DNA of 29,931 nucleotides from GCA-002841655 sp964446775 (GCA_964446775.1 CAYURA010000008.1:1-29931), one strand, 5' to 3'. Counted from the first letter of the stretch, positions 7,744 through 15,551 are shown. Program-made: numbers and translations. Notes: generated by a model not told the origin, from the letters alone.

Positions 7744-9258
7744 TTAACGGGCATATTCAATTACCCTTTTTTCTCTAATCACATTTATTTTTATTTCACC
7801 CGGATATTTTAATTCCGTTTCAACTTTTTTAGCAATGTCACGGGCGAGATTATAGGCTTCTAAGTCATTAATTTCATCTGGTTTAACAAATATCCTTACT
7901 TCGCGTCCAGCTTGTATAGCATAAGCTTTTTCAATTCCATTAAAACTGGTAGCAATTTTTTCTAGCTCTTCTAATCTTTGAATATAGTTTTCATGACTAT
8001 CACTTCTAGCCCCAGGCCTAGCTGAGGATATCGCATCGGCAACTTTTACAATTACTGAAATAAGTCCGTCAGGCTGATCGTCGTGATGAGTAGCAATAGG
8101 GGCAATAATTTCTTCAGGGACATTAAATTTTCTTGCGATGTCGCGACCAATATCTGTATGATTACCCTGGACTTCATGATCAACCGCTTTACCTATATCA
8201 TGCAATAGAGCGCCTTTTTTAGCCAAGGTTACATCTGCTCCCAGTTCTACAGCTAGCATTGCTGCTAAATGAGCAACTTCAATTGAGTGACTTAAAGTGT
8301 TTTGGCCATAACTAGTTCGATATTTTAATCTGCCAATTATTTGTACTAACTTTGGATCAAAACCAGTAATTCCTAACTCATACATTGCTTCTTCACCAGC
8401 TTTTTTTATATCAACAGCTAATTCTTTTTTTGCCATTTCAACCGCATCTTCTATTTTAGTTGGATGAATACGACCATCTTTAATTAGATAATCTAAAGTT
8501 TTTTTAGCAATATGACGACGAATTAAGGAAAATCCTGAGACAGTAATTGCATTAGGTGTATCATCAACAATAATCTCTACTCCAGTCATTTGTTCAATAG
8601 CTTTTATGTTTCTTCCTTCTCGACCAATAATTCGACCCTTCATTTCATCATTAGGCAAATCGATGGTTGTGGTGGTTAATTCAACAGTATAGGATGAAAC
8701 CATCCTTTGCATTGCCAATGCCATGATATCTTTAGCTTTTTCTTCCAATCTATCGCTAGCATCATTTTCTAATTTTTTAACTCTAATAAGTAAATCTTCA
8801 CTAAATCTTTCTTCTACATTTTTTAAGAGCAACTCTTTAGCCTCGGGTTGATTCAACTTAGCCACTTCCTCTAATTTTTTTAATTGATCTTCCTGGATGC
8901 CTTTAATTTTTTCTTTGATTTCTTGAACTTCATTTACTTTGTCATATAACTTCTGTTGTTTATCTTGTAGATCAAGCAATTTTTGGGAAAAAGCACTCTC
9001 TCTTTGCTCTAAGCGATGCTGAAGCCCGCTTATCTCTTTACGTCGCTGGTTTTCTTCTTTTTTAGCATCATCGATTATTTTAAGAGCTTTATCTTGAGCT
9101 TTAAGTAAAAGCTCCTTTTCTTTACTTTTGGCCTCACCAATAATTTTTTCTGCTTTATTTTCGGCGCTAGCAGCTTTCTTCTTACTCTGGTTTTGAAAGA
9201 AAGCGTATCCTAGTAAAAAACTAACTACAACTGCAATCAGGAGTATTAAGTATTCCAT
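7744..9258 (-). CDS. rny: Ribonuclease Y
   Basis: A 504-residue membrane-anchored endoribonuclease that starts mRNA decay. Residues 2-20 form one transmembrane segment. Residues about 25-190 are a charged coiled coil. The KH domain has GREGRNIKA (212-220). The HD domain has SHSIEVAH (323-330) and the metal-binding LLHDIGKAVDHE (351-362). The C-terminal domain contains the GREVRIFVKP segment. Length and domain order match normal RNase Y, and all key residues are present. HU follows after 52 nt. The ATG has no Shine-Dalgarno site. Confidence 0.97.
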   Translation of the reverse strand: MEYLILLIAVVVSFLLGYAFFQNQSKKKAASAENKAEKIIGEAKSKEKELLLKAQDKALKIIDDAKKEENQRRKEISGLQHRLEQRESAFSQKLLDLQDKQQKLYDKVNEVQEIKEKIKGIQEDQLKKLEEVAKLNQPEAKELLLKNVEERFSEDLLIRVKKLENDASDRLEEKAKDIMALAMQRMVSSYTVELTTTTIDLPNDEMKGRIIGREGRNIKAIEQMTGVEIIVDDTPNAITVSGFSLIRRHIAKKTLDYLIKDGRIHPTKIEDAVEMAKKELAVDIKKAGEEAMYELGITGFDPKLVQIIGRLKYRTSYGQNTLSHSIEVAHLAAMLAVELGADVTLAKKGALLHDIGKAVDHEVQGNHTDIGRDIARKFNVPEEIIAPIATHHDDQPDGLISVIVKVADAISSARPGARSDSHENYIQRLEELEKIATSFNGIEKAYAIQAGREVRIFVKPDEINDLEAYNLARDIAKKVETELKYPGEIKINVIREKRVIEYAR

Positions 9259-9347
9259 AAATGTAAATACCGATATTAAGCAAGTGAAAAATCGTCATAA
9301 ATTTAAAGCATCTTCTTATATTAAAGAGTTTTTCGCCTTAATTACGA

Positions 9348-9376
9348 ATTTTATCTGAATTAATTTCATTTGATAA
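9348..9376 (-). promoter_or_regulatory. Possible rny promoter
   Basis: On the minus strand, TTATCA (9376-9371) and TAAAAT (9353-9348) are 17 nt apart. This would give a leader of about 83 nt before the rny ATG. The -35 box matches only four of six consensus bases, so the call is weak. Confidence 0.3.
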
Positions 9377-9562
9377 TGGAAAAATATAAGATAGGATAAT
9401 AAAACATGAACTGACACTACTTCTTAAGGACTTAGCGCTGATTTTTGCGCTTATCTTAATTATCGGTTTATAATAATTTGCTAAGTAATATTAGAATTAT
9501 ATTAGCAAAGAATAATTGTTTTGTAAAGTAGAAAAAAAGTAGAAAAAAAGTATGTCAATTAC

Positions 9563-9604
9563 CAATAGAAATGTCATATCTTCGTTTTCAATAGAAATGT
9601 CATA
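9563..9604. repeat. Pair of 16-bp direct repeats
   Basis: CAATAGAAATGTCATA occurs at 9563-9578 and again at 9589-9604, separated by 10 bp (period 26). It is not palindromic. It could be a paired protein-binding site or the remnant of a mobile-element end; nothing in the sequence decides between these. Confidence 0.75.
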
Positions 9605-9806
9605 CTTGGTTTATTGTTTTTGAGTCAAAAATAGTTACTTCAATTTTAGCCTTTCTTATGGATAATAATTTAATTTTATCCTATATTAGCAATAAATATG
9701 TGATTAATTCTTAAGCGAGACACAATATTGTTCTATATTAATACCATTAAGCTTTGGAAGAAGAATTTACTTTGGCTTTAAAGGCATGTTAAGCGAATAA
9801 TATTAT

Positions 9807-9854
9807 TTTTTCTTTTTTTCTTTTTTTGACATTTTTCTTTTTTTCTTTTTTTGA
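9807..9854. repeat. Duplicated T-rich block upstream of infB
   Basis: Two 23-nt copies (9807-9829 and 9832-9854) of T5-C-T7-C-T7-GA, 2 bp apart. The second copy runs directly into the -35 box of the infB promoter, where such A/T tracts can act as an UP element for the RNA polymerase alpha subunit. Confidence 0.8.
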
Positions 9855-9883
9855 TTGACTAAACACATAAAATAACGTAATAT
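9855..9883 (+). promoter_or_regulatory. Predicted infB promoter
   Basis: TTGACT (9855-9860), exactly 17 nt, then TAATAT (9878-9883): one of the best sigma-70-type promoters in the window, preceded by long T tracts. A start near 9890 gives a leader of about 46 nt that holds a small hairpin (CATCTAA/TTAGATG, 9895-9909). Confidence 0.65.
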
Positions 9884-9935
9884 TAAAAAATAAGCATCTA
9901 AATTAGATGTAATTTTATATTTAAAGTATGAATTT

Positions 9936-11915
9936 ATGAATATTACTGAACTTGCCAGAATTCTAAGAATTTCACCCCAAGAGTTAAGGGATCTATTACC
10001 AGAGCTTGGTTTTTCTATTGGTCAAAAAGCTATTAAGGTTGATAATAATACAGCTAAAAAAGTGATTCGAGCTTGGCCAAAGTTTAGACGTCAATGGGAG
10101 CAACGCCAGGCAGCTGAAAGAGCCCGCCAACAGGATGAAATTATTTTACCTAAAGAGAAAAAAACTATTTATATACCTAAAGTTGTTACTGTTAGAGCTT
10201 TAGCAGAATTGTCACAAATTCCAATTAATCGTCTTCTGACTGAATTAATTAAAAATGGTGTATTTGCCTCAATTAATGAGAAAATTGATATTGATACAGC
10301 CACAATTATTGGGGCTGATTTAAATTTAGATGTTCAGCTACTTAAAGAAGAAAACATTACTGAAGAAAAGGAAGAAAAAAAATTGCAAGATATCCTAGAT
10401 TTAGAAAAGACTGAAGATTTAGAATTAAGGCCGCCAGTGATTGTGGTCATGGGACACGTTGATCATGGTAAGACAAAATTATTAGATTCTATTCGGTTAA
10501 CAGAAATTGCTAAGGACGAGGCAGGTGGTATTACTCAGCACATTGGCGCTTATCAAGTAAAGCGTAAGGATAGAAAATTAACCTTTATTGATACGCCTGG
10601 GCATGAAGCTTTTACTGCCATGAGGTCAAGAGGGGCTAAGGTTGCTGATATTGCTATTTTAGTAGTCGCAGCTGATGATGGGGTGAAGCAACAAACAATT
10701 GAAGCTTTCAGAATTATTGAAGCAACTAAGTTGCCTTATTTAGTTGCGATTAATAAGATTGATAAGCCTGAAGCAGATGTAAATAGAACTAAACAAGACT
10801 TGGCGACTACTTTAAATATTAAACTTGAGGGTTGGGGTGGAAAAATTATTTCTACGCCTATTTCTGCCAAAGAAGGCACTGGTATTGAAGAACTTTTAGA
10901 CATGGTGCTTTTAACCGCAGACGCAGCTTTAGGAGATTCCTTAATGGCTAACCCTAATGCTAATGCAGCTGGTACTGTCGTGGAATCTAATGTAGATAAA
11001 ACAGCTGGGCCAGTGGCCACTATTTTAATTCAAAATGGGACTTTATATCTAGGTGATCAGCTGTGTTACGAGAATATTGTTTATGGTAAAGTAAGGTCTT
11101 TAAAGAATTATAAGGGTGAAAATATCAATCAAGCTGAACCGTCAATGCCAGCAAAGGTTTTGGGTTTAAAAATTTCACCAGCAGTTGGCGATATGCTTTA
11201 TGTTGGTGATGGTAAAAAAGTTAGATTAAGAAAAATTAAAAATGCTGATAGTAAAAAAGAAAAAGTAATGTCTATTGATCAAGACGCTTTAGATGAAAAT
11301 ATACCTAAGGTAAACTTAGTTATTAAAACAGATTTTTTAGGTTCAGCTGAAGCGATTGAAGAGTCGTTAATGAAAATTAATAATGAAAAAGTTATAGTTA
11401 AGGTGATTCATAAGGGGCTTGGCAGTGTGACTGAAGGTGATATTAAACGAGCAGATGATTCTAATGCTCAATTAGTTTGTTTTAACGTTAAAATGCTACC
11501 AGCAGTTGAAAGCTTAGCACGTAATAAAGAAATTGATGTTAAATTCTTCTCAGTTATTTATGATTTGATTAAATATGTCAAAGGAGAGATGCAAAAATTA
11601 GTTCCGGAGGAAATAAGTCGGGTTAATTTAGGTAAACTAGAAGTTTTGGAAATTTTTCGGACTGAAAGGAAAATGCAAATTATTGGCGGCAAAGTAATTA
11701 ATGGTAAGCCAGAAAATAATGCAATGGTGAATGTCTGGCGTGATGAAAAATTTGTAACTACTGGGGTGATAACTAGTCTTCAGTCGGCTAAACAAGAAAT
11801 AAAATTTGCTGAAGAAGGTGAAGAGTGCGGCCTAAAATTTGAAGGAGAACCTTTAATTTTAGTGGGCGATATTTTAGAGTTTTATCGTGAAGAGAAAAAA
11901 ACTGAGTCTATTTAA
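9936..11915 (+). CDS. infB: Translation initiation factor IF-2
   Basis: A 659-residue GTPase that brings initiator tRNA to the 30S subunit and promotes subunit joining. A short N-terminal part (1-160) replaces the long linker of larger IF-2 proteins and includes an IF2_N-like segment near 83-125. The G domain has GHVDHGKT (173-180), DTPGH (219-223) and NKID (273-276). Domains II, III and the C-terminal initiator-binding beta-barrel follow. An ATG at 9928 is in frame with an immediate stop, so 9936 is the start. No Shine-Dalgarno site is seen. rbfA starts 6 nt after the stop. Confidence 0.97.
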   Translation: MNITELARILRISPQELRDLLPELGFSIGQKAIKVDNNTAKKVIRAWPKFRRQWEQRQAAERARQQDEIILPKEKKTIYIPKVVTVRALAELSQIPINRLLTELIKNGVFASINEKIDIDTATIIGADLNLDVQLLKEENITEEKEEKKLQDILDLEKTEDLELRPPVIVVMGHVDHGKTKLLDSIRLTEIAKDEAGGITQHIGAYQVKRKDRKLTFIDTPGHEAFTAMRSRGAKVADIAILVVAADDGVKQQTIEAFRIIEATKLPYLVAINKIDKPEADVNRTKQDLATTLNIKLEGWGGKIISTPISAKEGTGIEELLDMVLLTADAALGDSLMANPNANAAGTVVESNVDKTAGPVATILIQNGTLYLGDQLCYENIVYGKVRSLKNYKGENINQAEPSMPAKVLGLKISPAVGDMLYVGDGKKVRLRKIKNADSKKEKVMSIDQDALDENIPKVNLVIKTDFLGSAEAIEESLMKINNEKVIVKVIHKGLGSVTEGDIKRADDSNAQLVCFNVKMLPAVESLARNKEIDVKFFSVIYDLIKYVKGEMQKLVPEEISRVNLGKLEVLEIFRTERKMQIIGGKVINGKPENNAMVNVWRDEKFVTTGVITSLQSAKQEIKFAEEGEECGLKFEGEPLILVGDILEFYREEKKTESI

Positions 11916-11921
11916 GTATAT

Positions 11922-12257
11922 ATGTCAAAATTAGCTCAAGTTAATGAATTATTACATCGGGAATTATCAATGGCTATTAATCAAGTATTAGAGTGGCCAG
12001 AGGCTTTAATTACGATTGTGTATGTCGATACTAGCCCTGACTTACAAACAGTTAATATTGGAATTTCAGTTTTACCTGACAGGTTAGCTGGCACTGCTCT
12101 TAAAAAATTAAAAGCCGCTTCTGGCCGATTAGCTAAAGTTATTTCTCAGCAAACTAGATTAAGAAAAATACCTAAGCTATATTGGGAATTTGACGACACA
12201 GAGAGAAAAGCAGCTGAATTAGATGAGCTATTTTTAAAAATTGATGATGAATTATAA
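11922..12257 (+). CDS. rbfA: Ribosome-binding factor A
   Basis: A 111-residue protein of the RbfA KH-like fold, a late 30S maturation factor that binds near the 5' end of 16S rRNA. Features are the N-terminal HRELSMAINQ helix, the central DLQTVNIGISVLP strand region (about 41-53) and the C-terminal IPKLYWEFDDTERKAAELDEL segment, split in the family as a strand followed by a helix. Length is normal. It sits 6 nt after infB, an old gene pair, and ends before a hairpin terminator at 12302. Confidence 0.93.
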   Translation: MSKLAQVNELLHRELSMAINQVLEWPEALITIVYVDTSPDLQTVNIGISVLPDRLAGTALKKLKAASGRLAKVISQQTRLRKIPKLYWEFDDTERKAAELDELFLKIDDEL

Positions 12258-12301
12258 TAATATCAAAAATTTATAAAAATTAATTGTATTGATTTTTAAA
12301 C

Positions 12302-12324
12302 AAGACACTTATTTGTCTTTTTTT
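12302..12324 (+). terminator. Terminator after infB-rbfA
   Basis: AAGACA (12302-12307) pairs with TGTCTT (12314-12319) around a 6-nt loop, and seven Ts follow (12318-12324). The stem is short, but the T run is good. Confidence 0.7.
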
Positions 12325-12337
12325 ATTTAATAAATTT

Positions 12338-12366
12338 TTGACTTTCTCATCATTTAGTTCTAAGCT
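12338..12366 (+). promoter_or_regulatory. Possible promoter of the DHH phosphoesterase gene (leaderless start)
   Basis: TTGACT (12338-12343), 17 nt, then TAAGCT (12361-12366), a weak -10 box. The expected start falls at about 12373-12375, on the ATG itself, so the mRNA would be leaderless. Confidence 0.35.
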
Positions 12367-12374
12367 ATTTAATT

Positions 12375-13397
12375 ATGATAGAAGCTAAAGAACTACAAAG
12401 AGCTTATCAAATGATTAAAGCTTCAAAAGGAGTCCTTATTATTGGCCATTTGCGACCAGATGGCGACGCTCTTTCATCGATTAGCGCTTTACGTTTAATT
12501 GTTGAAAGGTCAGGGGAAAAAACAATAGCTTTTGCTGAAGGCTCGCATCCGAAGACGTTTAATTATTTGCCTGGGTTTAACACAATATTAAGCAGTGTAG
12601 ACATGCTTAAAGAAAAATATGGCAAGGTTTTTTTTTGGCGTGAAGTTTTTAATTTAATTATAGTTGTTGATTGTGGCTCGTTGATTAGAACGGGTTTAAG
12701 TAAAGAGATATTAGAATTTCAATCTGGTGGTGGAAAAGTAATTGAATTCGATCACCATCCTAGGATAGACGAATATGCTGATTTAGAATTGCGCGATTCC
12801 AAATTATCTTCAACAGCTGAGTTAATTTATAATTTCACTGTTATAAATAATATTAAACTTGATAAGAATTTAGCGGATTGTATTCTAACAGGTATTATGT
12901 CAGACACTGGAAAGCTACTCTATCCTTCTGCTAGTCAAGCCACTATGAAAGCTTCCTCAGCTGCTTTAGCTGCTGGAGCCAGGTATGCTAAAATACTTCA
13001 AGCAGTATCAGGAGACAAGAGTTTAGCTGTAATGAGGCTCTGGGGATTAGTTTTAGACCGTGTTCAATTAAATTCTAATTATCAAATGGCCATTGCTTTA
13101 GTGACCCGTAAGGATATTAATGATATTTTTCCTGGAGACCAATTAAAGACCGCTTTAGAATCAGAATTATTTTCTGATTTGATTTCTTTTTTAAGTAATT
13201 ATACTGGAGTAAGGGCGGTTATGCTTTTGTATGAGGATGGTCGAGGTTACGTCAAAGGTAGTTTAAGAAGTACAGCTGATGGCTATTTTGTTGATAAGTT
13301 AGCTAGAGCCCTAGGAGGAGGGGGGCATGAGAGGGCATCAGGATTTGCAGTTTTGGGAAAATTAGAGAATAAACAAGATATTTGGCGGGTAACATAA
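12375..13397 (+). CDS. DHH/DHHA1 phosphoesterase, NrnA-like
   Basis: A 340-residue DHH-family phosphoesterase. NrnA relatives degrade very short RNA oligonucleotides (nanoRNA) and 3'-phosphoadenosine-5'-phosphate; some members hydrolyse cyclic dinucleotides. Metal-binding motifs are HLRPDGDA (25-32), VVDCG (97-101), the DHH motif FDHHP (125-129) and MSDTG (175-179). The DHHA1 substrate domain has GGGGHERASG (314-323). The gene follows infB-rbfA, where nrnA-like genes are common, but is separated from them by a terminator and seems to have its own promoter. The truB gene often found next in this cluster is absent. There is no transmembrane or PAS part, so GdpP is excluded. Exact substrate is not known. 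Confidence 0.88.
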   Translation: MIEAKELQRAYQMIKASKGVLIIGHLRPDGDALSSISALRLIVERSGEKTIAFAEGSHPKTFNYLPGFNTILSSVDMLKEKYGKVFFWREVFNLIIVVDCGSLIRTGLSKEILEFQSGGGKVIEFDHHPRIDEYADLELRDSKLSSTAELIYNFTVINNIKLDKNLADCILTGIMSDTGKLLYPSASQATMKASSAALAAGARYAKILQAVSGDKSLAVMRLWGLVLDRVQLNSNYQMAIALVTRKDINDIFPGDQLKTALESELFSDLISFLSNYTGVRAVMLLYEDGRGYVKGSLRSTADGYFVDKLARALGGGGHERASGFAVLGKLENKQDIWRVT

Positions 13398-13466
13398 GTT
13401 AAACTTTTAAAATAATTTATTAATTTTTTTATTATTCAGTCAGTTGTGTTTCTAGATAAATAAAAG

Positions 13467-13735
13467 ATGAGAAAAAAAATAATAGCGAAAATTAATATCA
13501 ATAATTGGTATGTAGAGCCTTTGATACTGTAACTAATCAGACTTTGGATCGATTAGTGAATACTAATGGTCTCGTAGAGTATTTAGAAATTGAGCTGGCC
13601 AATGGTAAGACTTACCCAGTTTATCTATTAAACTCCTATGGGTGAATAATTAGATTAAAAGGAAGAAAATCTAGATTCGCTTATAAATATAATATTTTTT
13701 ATCAGAAAGGAGTAAAGGGAGCAATCAGGGAATGA
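13467..13735 (+). pseudogene. Decayed small gene (frameshift plus in-frame TGA)
   Basis: An ATG at 13467 opens a 21-codon frame that ends at 13532. Overlapping it in another frame, 13505-13645 codes for a protein-like stretch including LDRLVNTNGLVEYLEIELA and GKTYPVYLLNSYG. After TGA (13643) the same frame stays open for 29 more codons (RKSRFAYKYNIFYQKGVK) to a TGA at 13733. One frameshift near 13505 and one nonsense change (for example TGG to TGA after SYG) would restore a protein of about 88 residues. I do not recognise the family. A hairpin terminator follows at 13751. Alternatively these are chance short frames in AT-rich DNA, but the residue composition looks coding. Confidence 0.5.
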
Positions 13736-13750
13736 ACTTCTAAGTAATAA

Positions 13751-13782
13751 TAAAAGTCTTTCAGTAGAATGAAGGCCTTTTA
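13751..13782 (+). terminator. Hairpin terminator, probably bidirectional
   Basis: TAAAAGTCTTTCA (13751-13763) pairs with TGAAGGCCTTTTA (13770-13782) with one mismatch and one G-T pair. It lies between the decayed gene (plus strand) and trmD (minus strand) and could end transcripts from both sides. Confidence 0.65.
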
Positions 13783-13816
13783 AACAAGATAAATTATTTA
13801 AGCTCTAGTTAGTGGT

Positions 13817-14488
13817 TTAAGGTTTTTGTTTTTTATGTTTTTCTTGCCATTGTTTAATTAAGGCATGGTTACCATTCTGTAAAACTTGCGGGACTTTATA
13901 ATCTTTTCCAGCTATTCTTAAAATGGCCGGTCTAGTGTATTGGGGGTATTCTAAAACTAGACTTTTATTATGAGATTCTTCAAGAAGACTTTCATGATTA
14001 CCTAGTACTCCAGGTATGAGTCGAGTAATTGAATCTATTATAACTAGAGCAGGTAATTCTCCTCCAGTTAAAACGTAGTTGCCAATAGATATTTCTTCAT
14101 CAATGAAGTGTTTAATCCTAGCATCAACACCTTCGTAACGACCACAAATTAAAATTATTTCATCTAAATTGATATAGGACATTGCTTTTTTATGAGTCCA
14201 GGTTTTACCACCAGCAGATAGAAGGATGATTTTGCGTTTGAGATTCTTTTTTTTATTTTTCTTTTTGATATCTTCTAAGGCTTGGTAAAGGGGATCTATT
14301 TTTATTAGCATACCAGCCCCTCCGCCATAAGGGGTGTCGTCAACAGTATGGTGCTTGTCATTAGTCCAGTCGCGTAAATTATGTTTATCAATTTTAATTA
14401 TTTTTTTATTTTGAGCTCTTTTAATAATGCTATCGTTTAAATAGGAGTCTAAAATTTCAGGAAATATGCTTATTAGGTGGAATTTCAT
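13817..14488 (-). CDS. trmD: tRNA (guanine-N1)-methyltransferase TrmD
   Basis: A 223-residue SPOUT methyltransferase that makes m1G37 in tRNAs, preventing +1 frameshifts. The N-terminal MKFHLISIFPE is typical. PYGGGAGM (53-60), the knot motif CGRYEGVDAR (115-124) and SIGNYVLTGGE (134-144) are present. The C-terminal domain is somewhat shorter than the usual 240-250 residues but retains RPAILRI. A terminator separates it from khpA. rimM and rplS, its usual neighbours in the rpsP-khpA-rimM-trmD-rplS cluster, are missing here. Confidence 0.95.
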   Translation of the reverse strand: MKFHLISIFPEILDSYLNDSIIKRAQNKKIIKIDKHNLRDWTNDKHHTVDDTPYGGGAGMLIKIDPLYQALEDIKKKNKKKNLKRKIILLSAGGKTWTHKKAMSYINLDEIILICGRYEGVDARIKHFIDEEISIGNYVLTGGELPALVIIDSITRLIPGVLGNHESLLEESHNKSLVLEYPQYTRPAILRIAGKDYKVPQVLQNGNHALIKQWQEKHKKQKP

Positions 14489-14520
14489 AGGATTGAGTGA
14501 TTCAATTTAATTTTATAATA

Positions 14521-14550
14521 AAAAAGCCAGATTGTGAAATCTGACTTTTT
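14521..14550 (-). terminator. Terminator between khpA and trmD
   Basis: AAAAAG + CAGATT (14521-14533) pairs with AATCTG + CTTTTT (14538-14550) with one C-A mismatch. On the minus strand it follows the khpA stop by about 15 nt and ends in a T run. It is near-symmetric and could work in both directions. Confidence 0.8.
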
Positions 14551-14565
14551 TATTTTAGATATGAT

Positions 14566-14901
14566 TTAAATTTTTAAATCGTCTAAAGCAGATGTGTCAA
14601 CGTCAGCTAAATCAGATGCTCCTTCTCGAGGAGAGTGATTAGTACGACGAGCACCATTCTCTGGGTCAAATATTTTTAAATTAACACGTGAGTTATTTTT
14701 AGCACCAACAATCTTTAAAAGAGTGCGGATAGCTTGAGCTGTTTGACCTTTACGACCAATTACATAACCCATGTCGGATGGATTGATTCTAAGGGTTAAA
14801 AGAACCCCCATTTCATCAACTGTCCGATCAACATTGACGTCATCAGGATTGCTGACGATGTTTTTTACTATCATTTCGAGGAACTGTTTGTCTGCTTCCA
14901 T
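14566..14901 (-). CDS. khpA: KH-domain RNA-binding protein KhpA
   Basis: A 111-residue protein with one KH domain. The signature GRKGQTAQAIRTLL is at residues 49-62, preceded by DMGYVI. KhpA pairs with KhpB in other bacteria to bind RNA and influence cell elongation and translation. Typical KhpA has 75-85 residues; this one carries a C-terminal extension of about 30 residues, rich in Asp, Ser and Arg, with no recognisable domain. The order rpsP-khpA is the classic one. It has its own strong promoter and a structured leader of about 95 nt. Confidence 0.9.
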   Translation of the reverse strand: MEADKQFLEMIVKNIVSNPDDVNVDRTVDEMGVLLTLRINPSDMGYVIGRKGQTAQAIRTLLKIVGAKNNSRVNLKIFDPENGARRTNHSPREGASDLADVDTSALDDLKI

Positions 14902-14921
14902 ATTGATTGTGACTGGACTTT

Positions 14922-14993
14922 AAATCAGAAGTAGGATACTAACTGATTTGAAAGAGCCTAGACTTAAATTATATTATCTTACCTAAGTAAGAT
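14922..14993 (-). promoter_or_regulatory. Structured leader of khpA
   Basis: Two hairpins lie between the predicted transcription start (about 14995) and the khpA ATG (14901): ATCTTAC/GTAAGAT with a 4-nt loop (14976-14993), right at the 5' end, and AAATCAG/CTGATTT (14922-14949). They may stabilise the mRNA or regulate translation. No known riboswitch is recognised. Confidence 0.45.
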
Positions 14994-15001
14994 TTATCTT
15001 A

Positions 15002-15030
15002 ATATTATAAGTATTTACTAATTATGTCAA
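15002..15030 (-). promoter_or_regulatory. Predicted khpA promoter
   Basis: On the minus strand, a perfect TTGACA (15030-15025), 17 nt, then TAATAT (15007-15002). This is close to the full consensus, so khpA is probably transcribed independently of rpsP. Confidence 0.65.
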
Positions 15031-15036
15031 TTAATT

Positions 15037-15480
15037 TTATTCTACTTTTTTTATTTCTTCATTTTCTTCTGAGTTTGTTGTTGTTTCAAGTTCTTCTTCT
15101 TTTTCTTTTTCATCTTTGACTGGCAGGGTAATTTTTGTAGCTTCTTTTTCTTCTTTAATTATCTTTTTTTTATCATCTTTAGCTTTTGATTGAGCAAGTT
15201 TTTTTTCGTTAATCTTACCCTTTTTAGAGGCAACTACTTTTTTACCTTCAACAATTGACTGCCCAACTAAAAGGTTGTTAACACTAGCCGTCATACCAGC
15301 CCCTTTGCTAATCCAGTATTTAATTCTATCTCCTTTAACTGTTAATTCTTTAGTATATGGGTTATAGGCTCCAAGTATTTCTAAAGCTCGACCATAAGGA
15401 TCTCTGCCTTTTTCTGAAATAATAAGGCGAAATACTTTTTTATTAGTCTTACCGATTTTAGATAATTTAATCATTAACAT
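15037..15480 (-). CDS. rpsP: Ribosomal protein S16 with a charged C-terminal tail
   Basis: A 147-residue S16, a 30S assembly protein. The core (1-80) has MIKLSKIGKTNKKVFRLI, the DPYGRALEILGAYNP region (27-41) and the DRIKYWISKGA segment. Normal S16 has 75-90 residues; here residues 80-147 form a low-complexity tail, lysine-rich first (80-112) and then glutamate-rich (112-147). The frame offers ATGs at 15480 and 15474; MLMI-type starts fit relatives in this kind of organism, so 15480 is kept. It has its own promoter overlapping the end of pnp. Confidence 0.94.
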   Translation of the reverse strand: MLMIKLSKIGKTNKKVFRLIISEKGRDPYGRALEILGAYNPYTKELTVKGDRIKYWISKGAGMTASVNNLLVGQSIVEGKKVVASKKGKINEKKLAQSKAKDDKKKIIKEEKEATKITLPVKDEKEKEEELETTTNSEENEEIKKVE

Positions 15481-15551
15481 AATTATTTATTGAGAAAGTG
15501 ATGAGTGGTAAAATTTCCACAAAAACTACTTCCTTCTTTCTTTATTGACAA

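Larger units (their letters stand above)
9259..9935. other. Repeat-bearing divergent intergenic region between rny and infB
   Basis: A 677-bp region without a supported gene. It holds a hairpin near 9425-9459 (AGCGC/GCGCT flanked by TTAAG/CTTAA), a tandem GTAGAAAAAAA (9528-9549), two copies of a 16-bp repeat (9563 and 9589), a duplicated T-rich block (9807-9854) and the infB promoter (9855-9883). Translation on both strands gives only short frames full of stops. The stretch 9605-9800 shows nothing I can assign. Confidence 0.7.

Noticed and set aside
9425..9459. Hairpin (AGCGC/GCGCT) as a small RNA or riboswitch
   Set aside because: Its upstream position to rny is outside the weak predicted rny transcript, and no conserved motif is recognised; chance in AT-rich DNA is possible.
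9807..9854. T tracts as a terminator of plus-strand transcription
   Set aside because: No GC-containing stem precedes them and no plus-strand gene lies upstream in the spacer.
13643..13645. TGA possibly read as an amino acid (recoded stop), as in Gracilibacteria
   Set aside because: TGA ends clear housekeeping genes here (adk, pyrH), and the same remnant also carries a frameshift, so decay is the simpler explanation.
13706..13712. AAAGGAG, a Shine-Dalgarno-like sequence
   Set aside because: The only ATG at a suitable distance (13733) opens a three-codon frame. The bases are part of the decayed gene's coding sequence (QKGVKG), so the match is probably chance.
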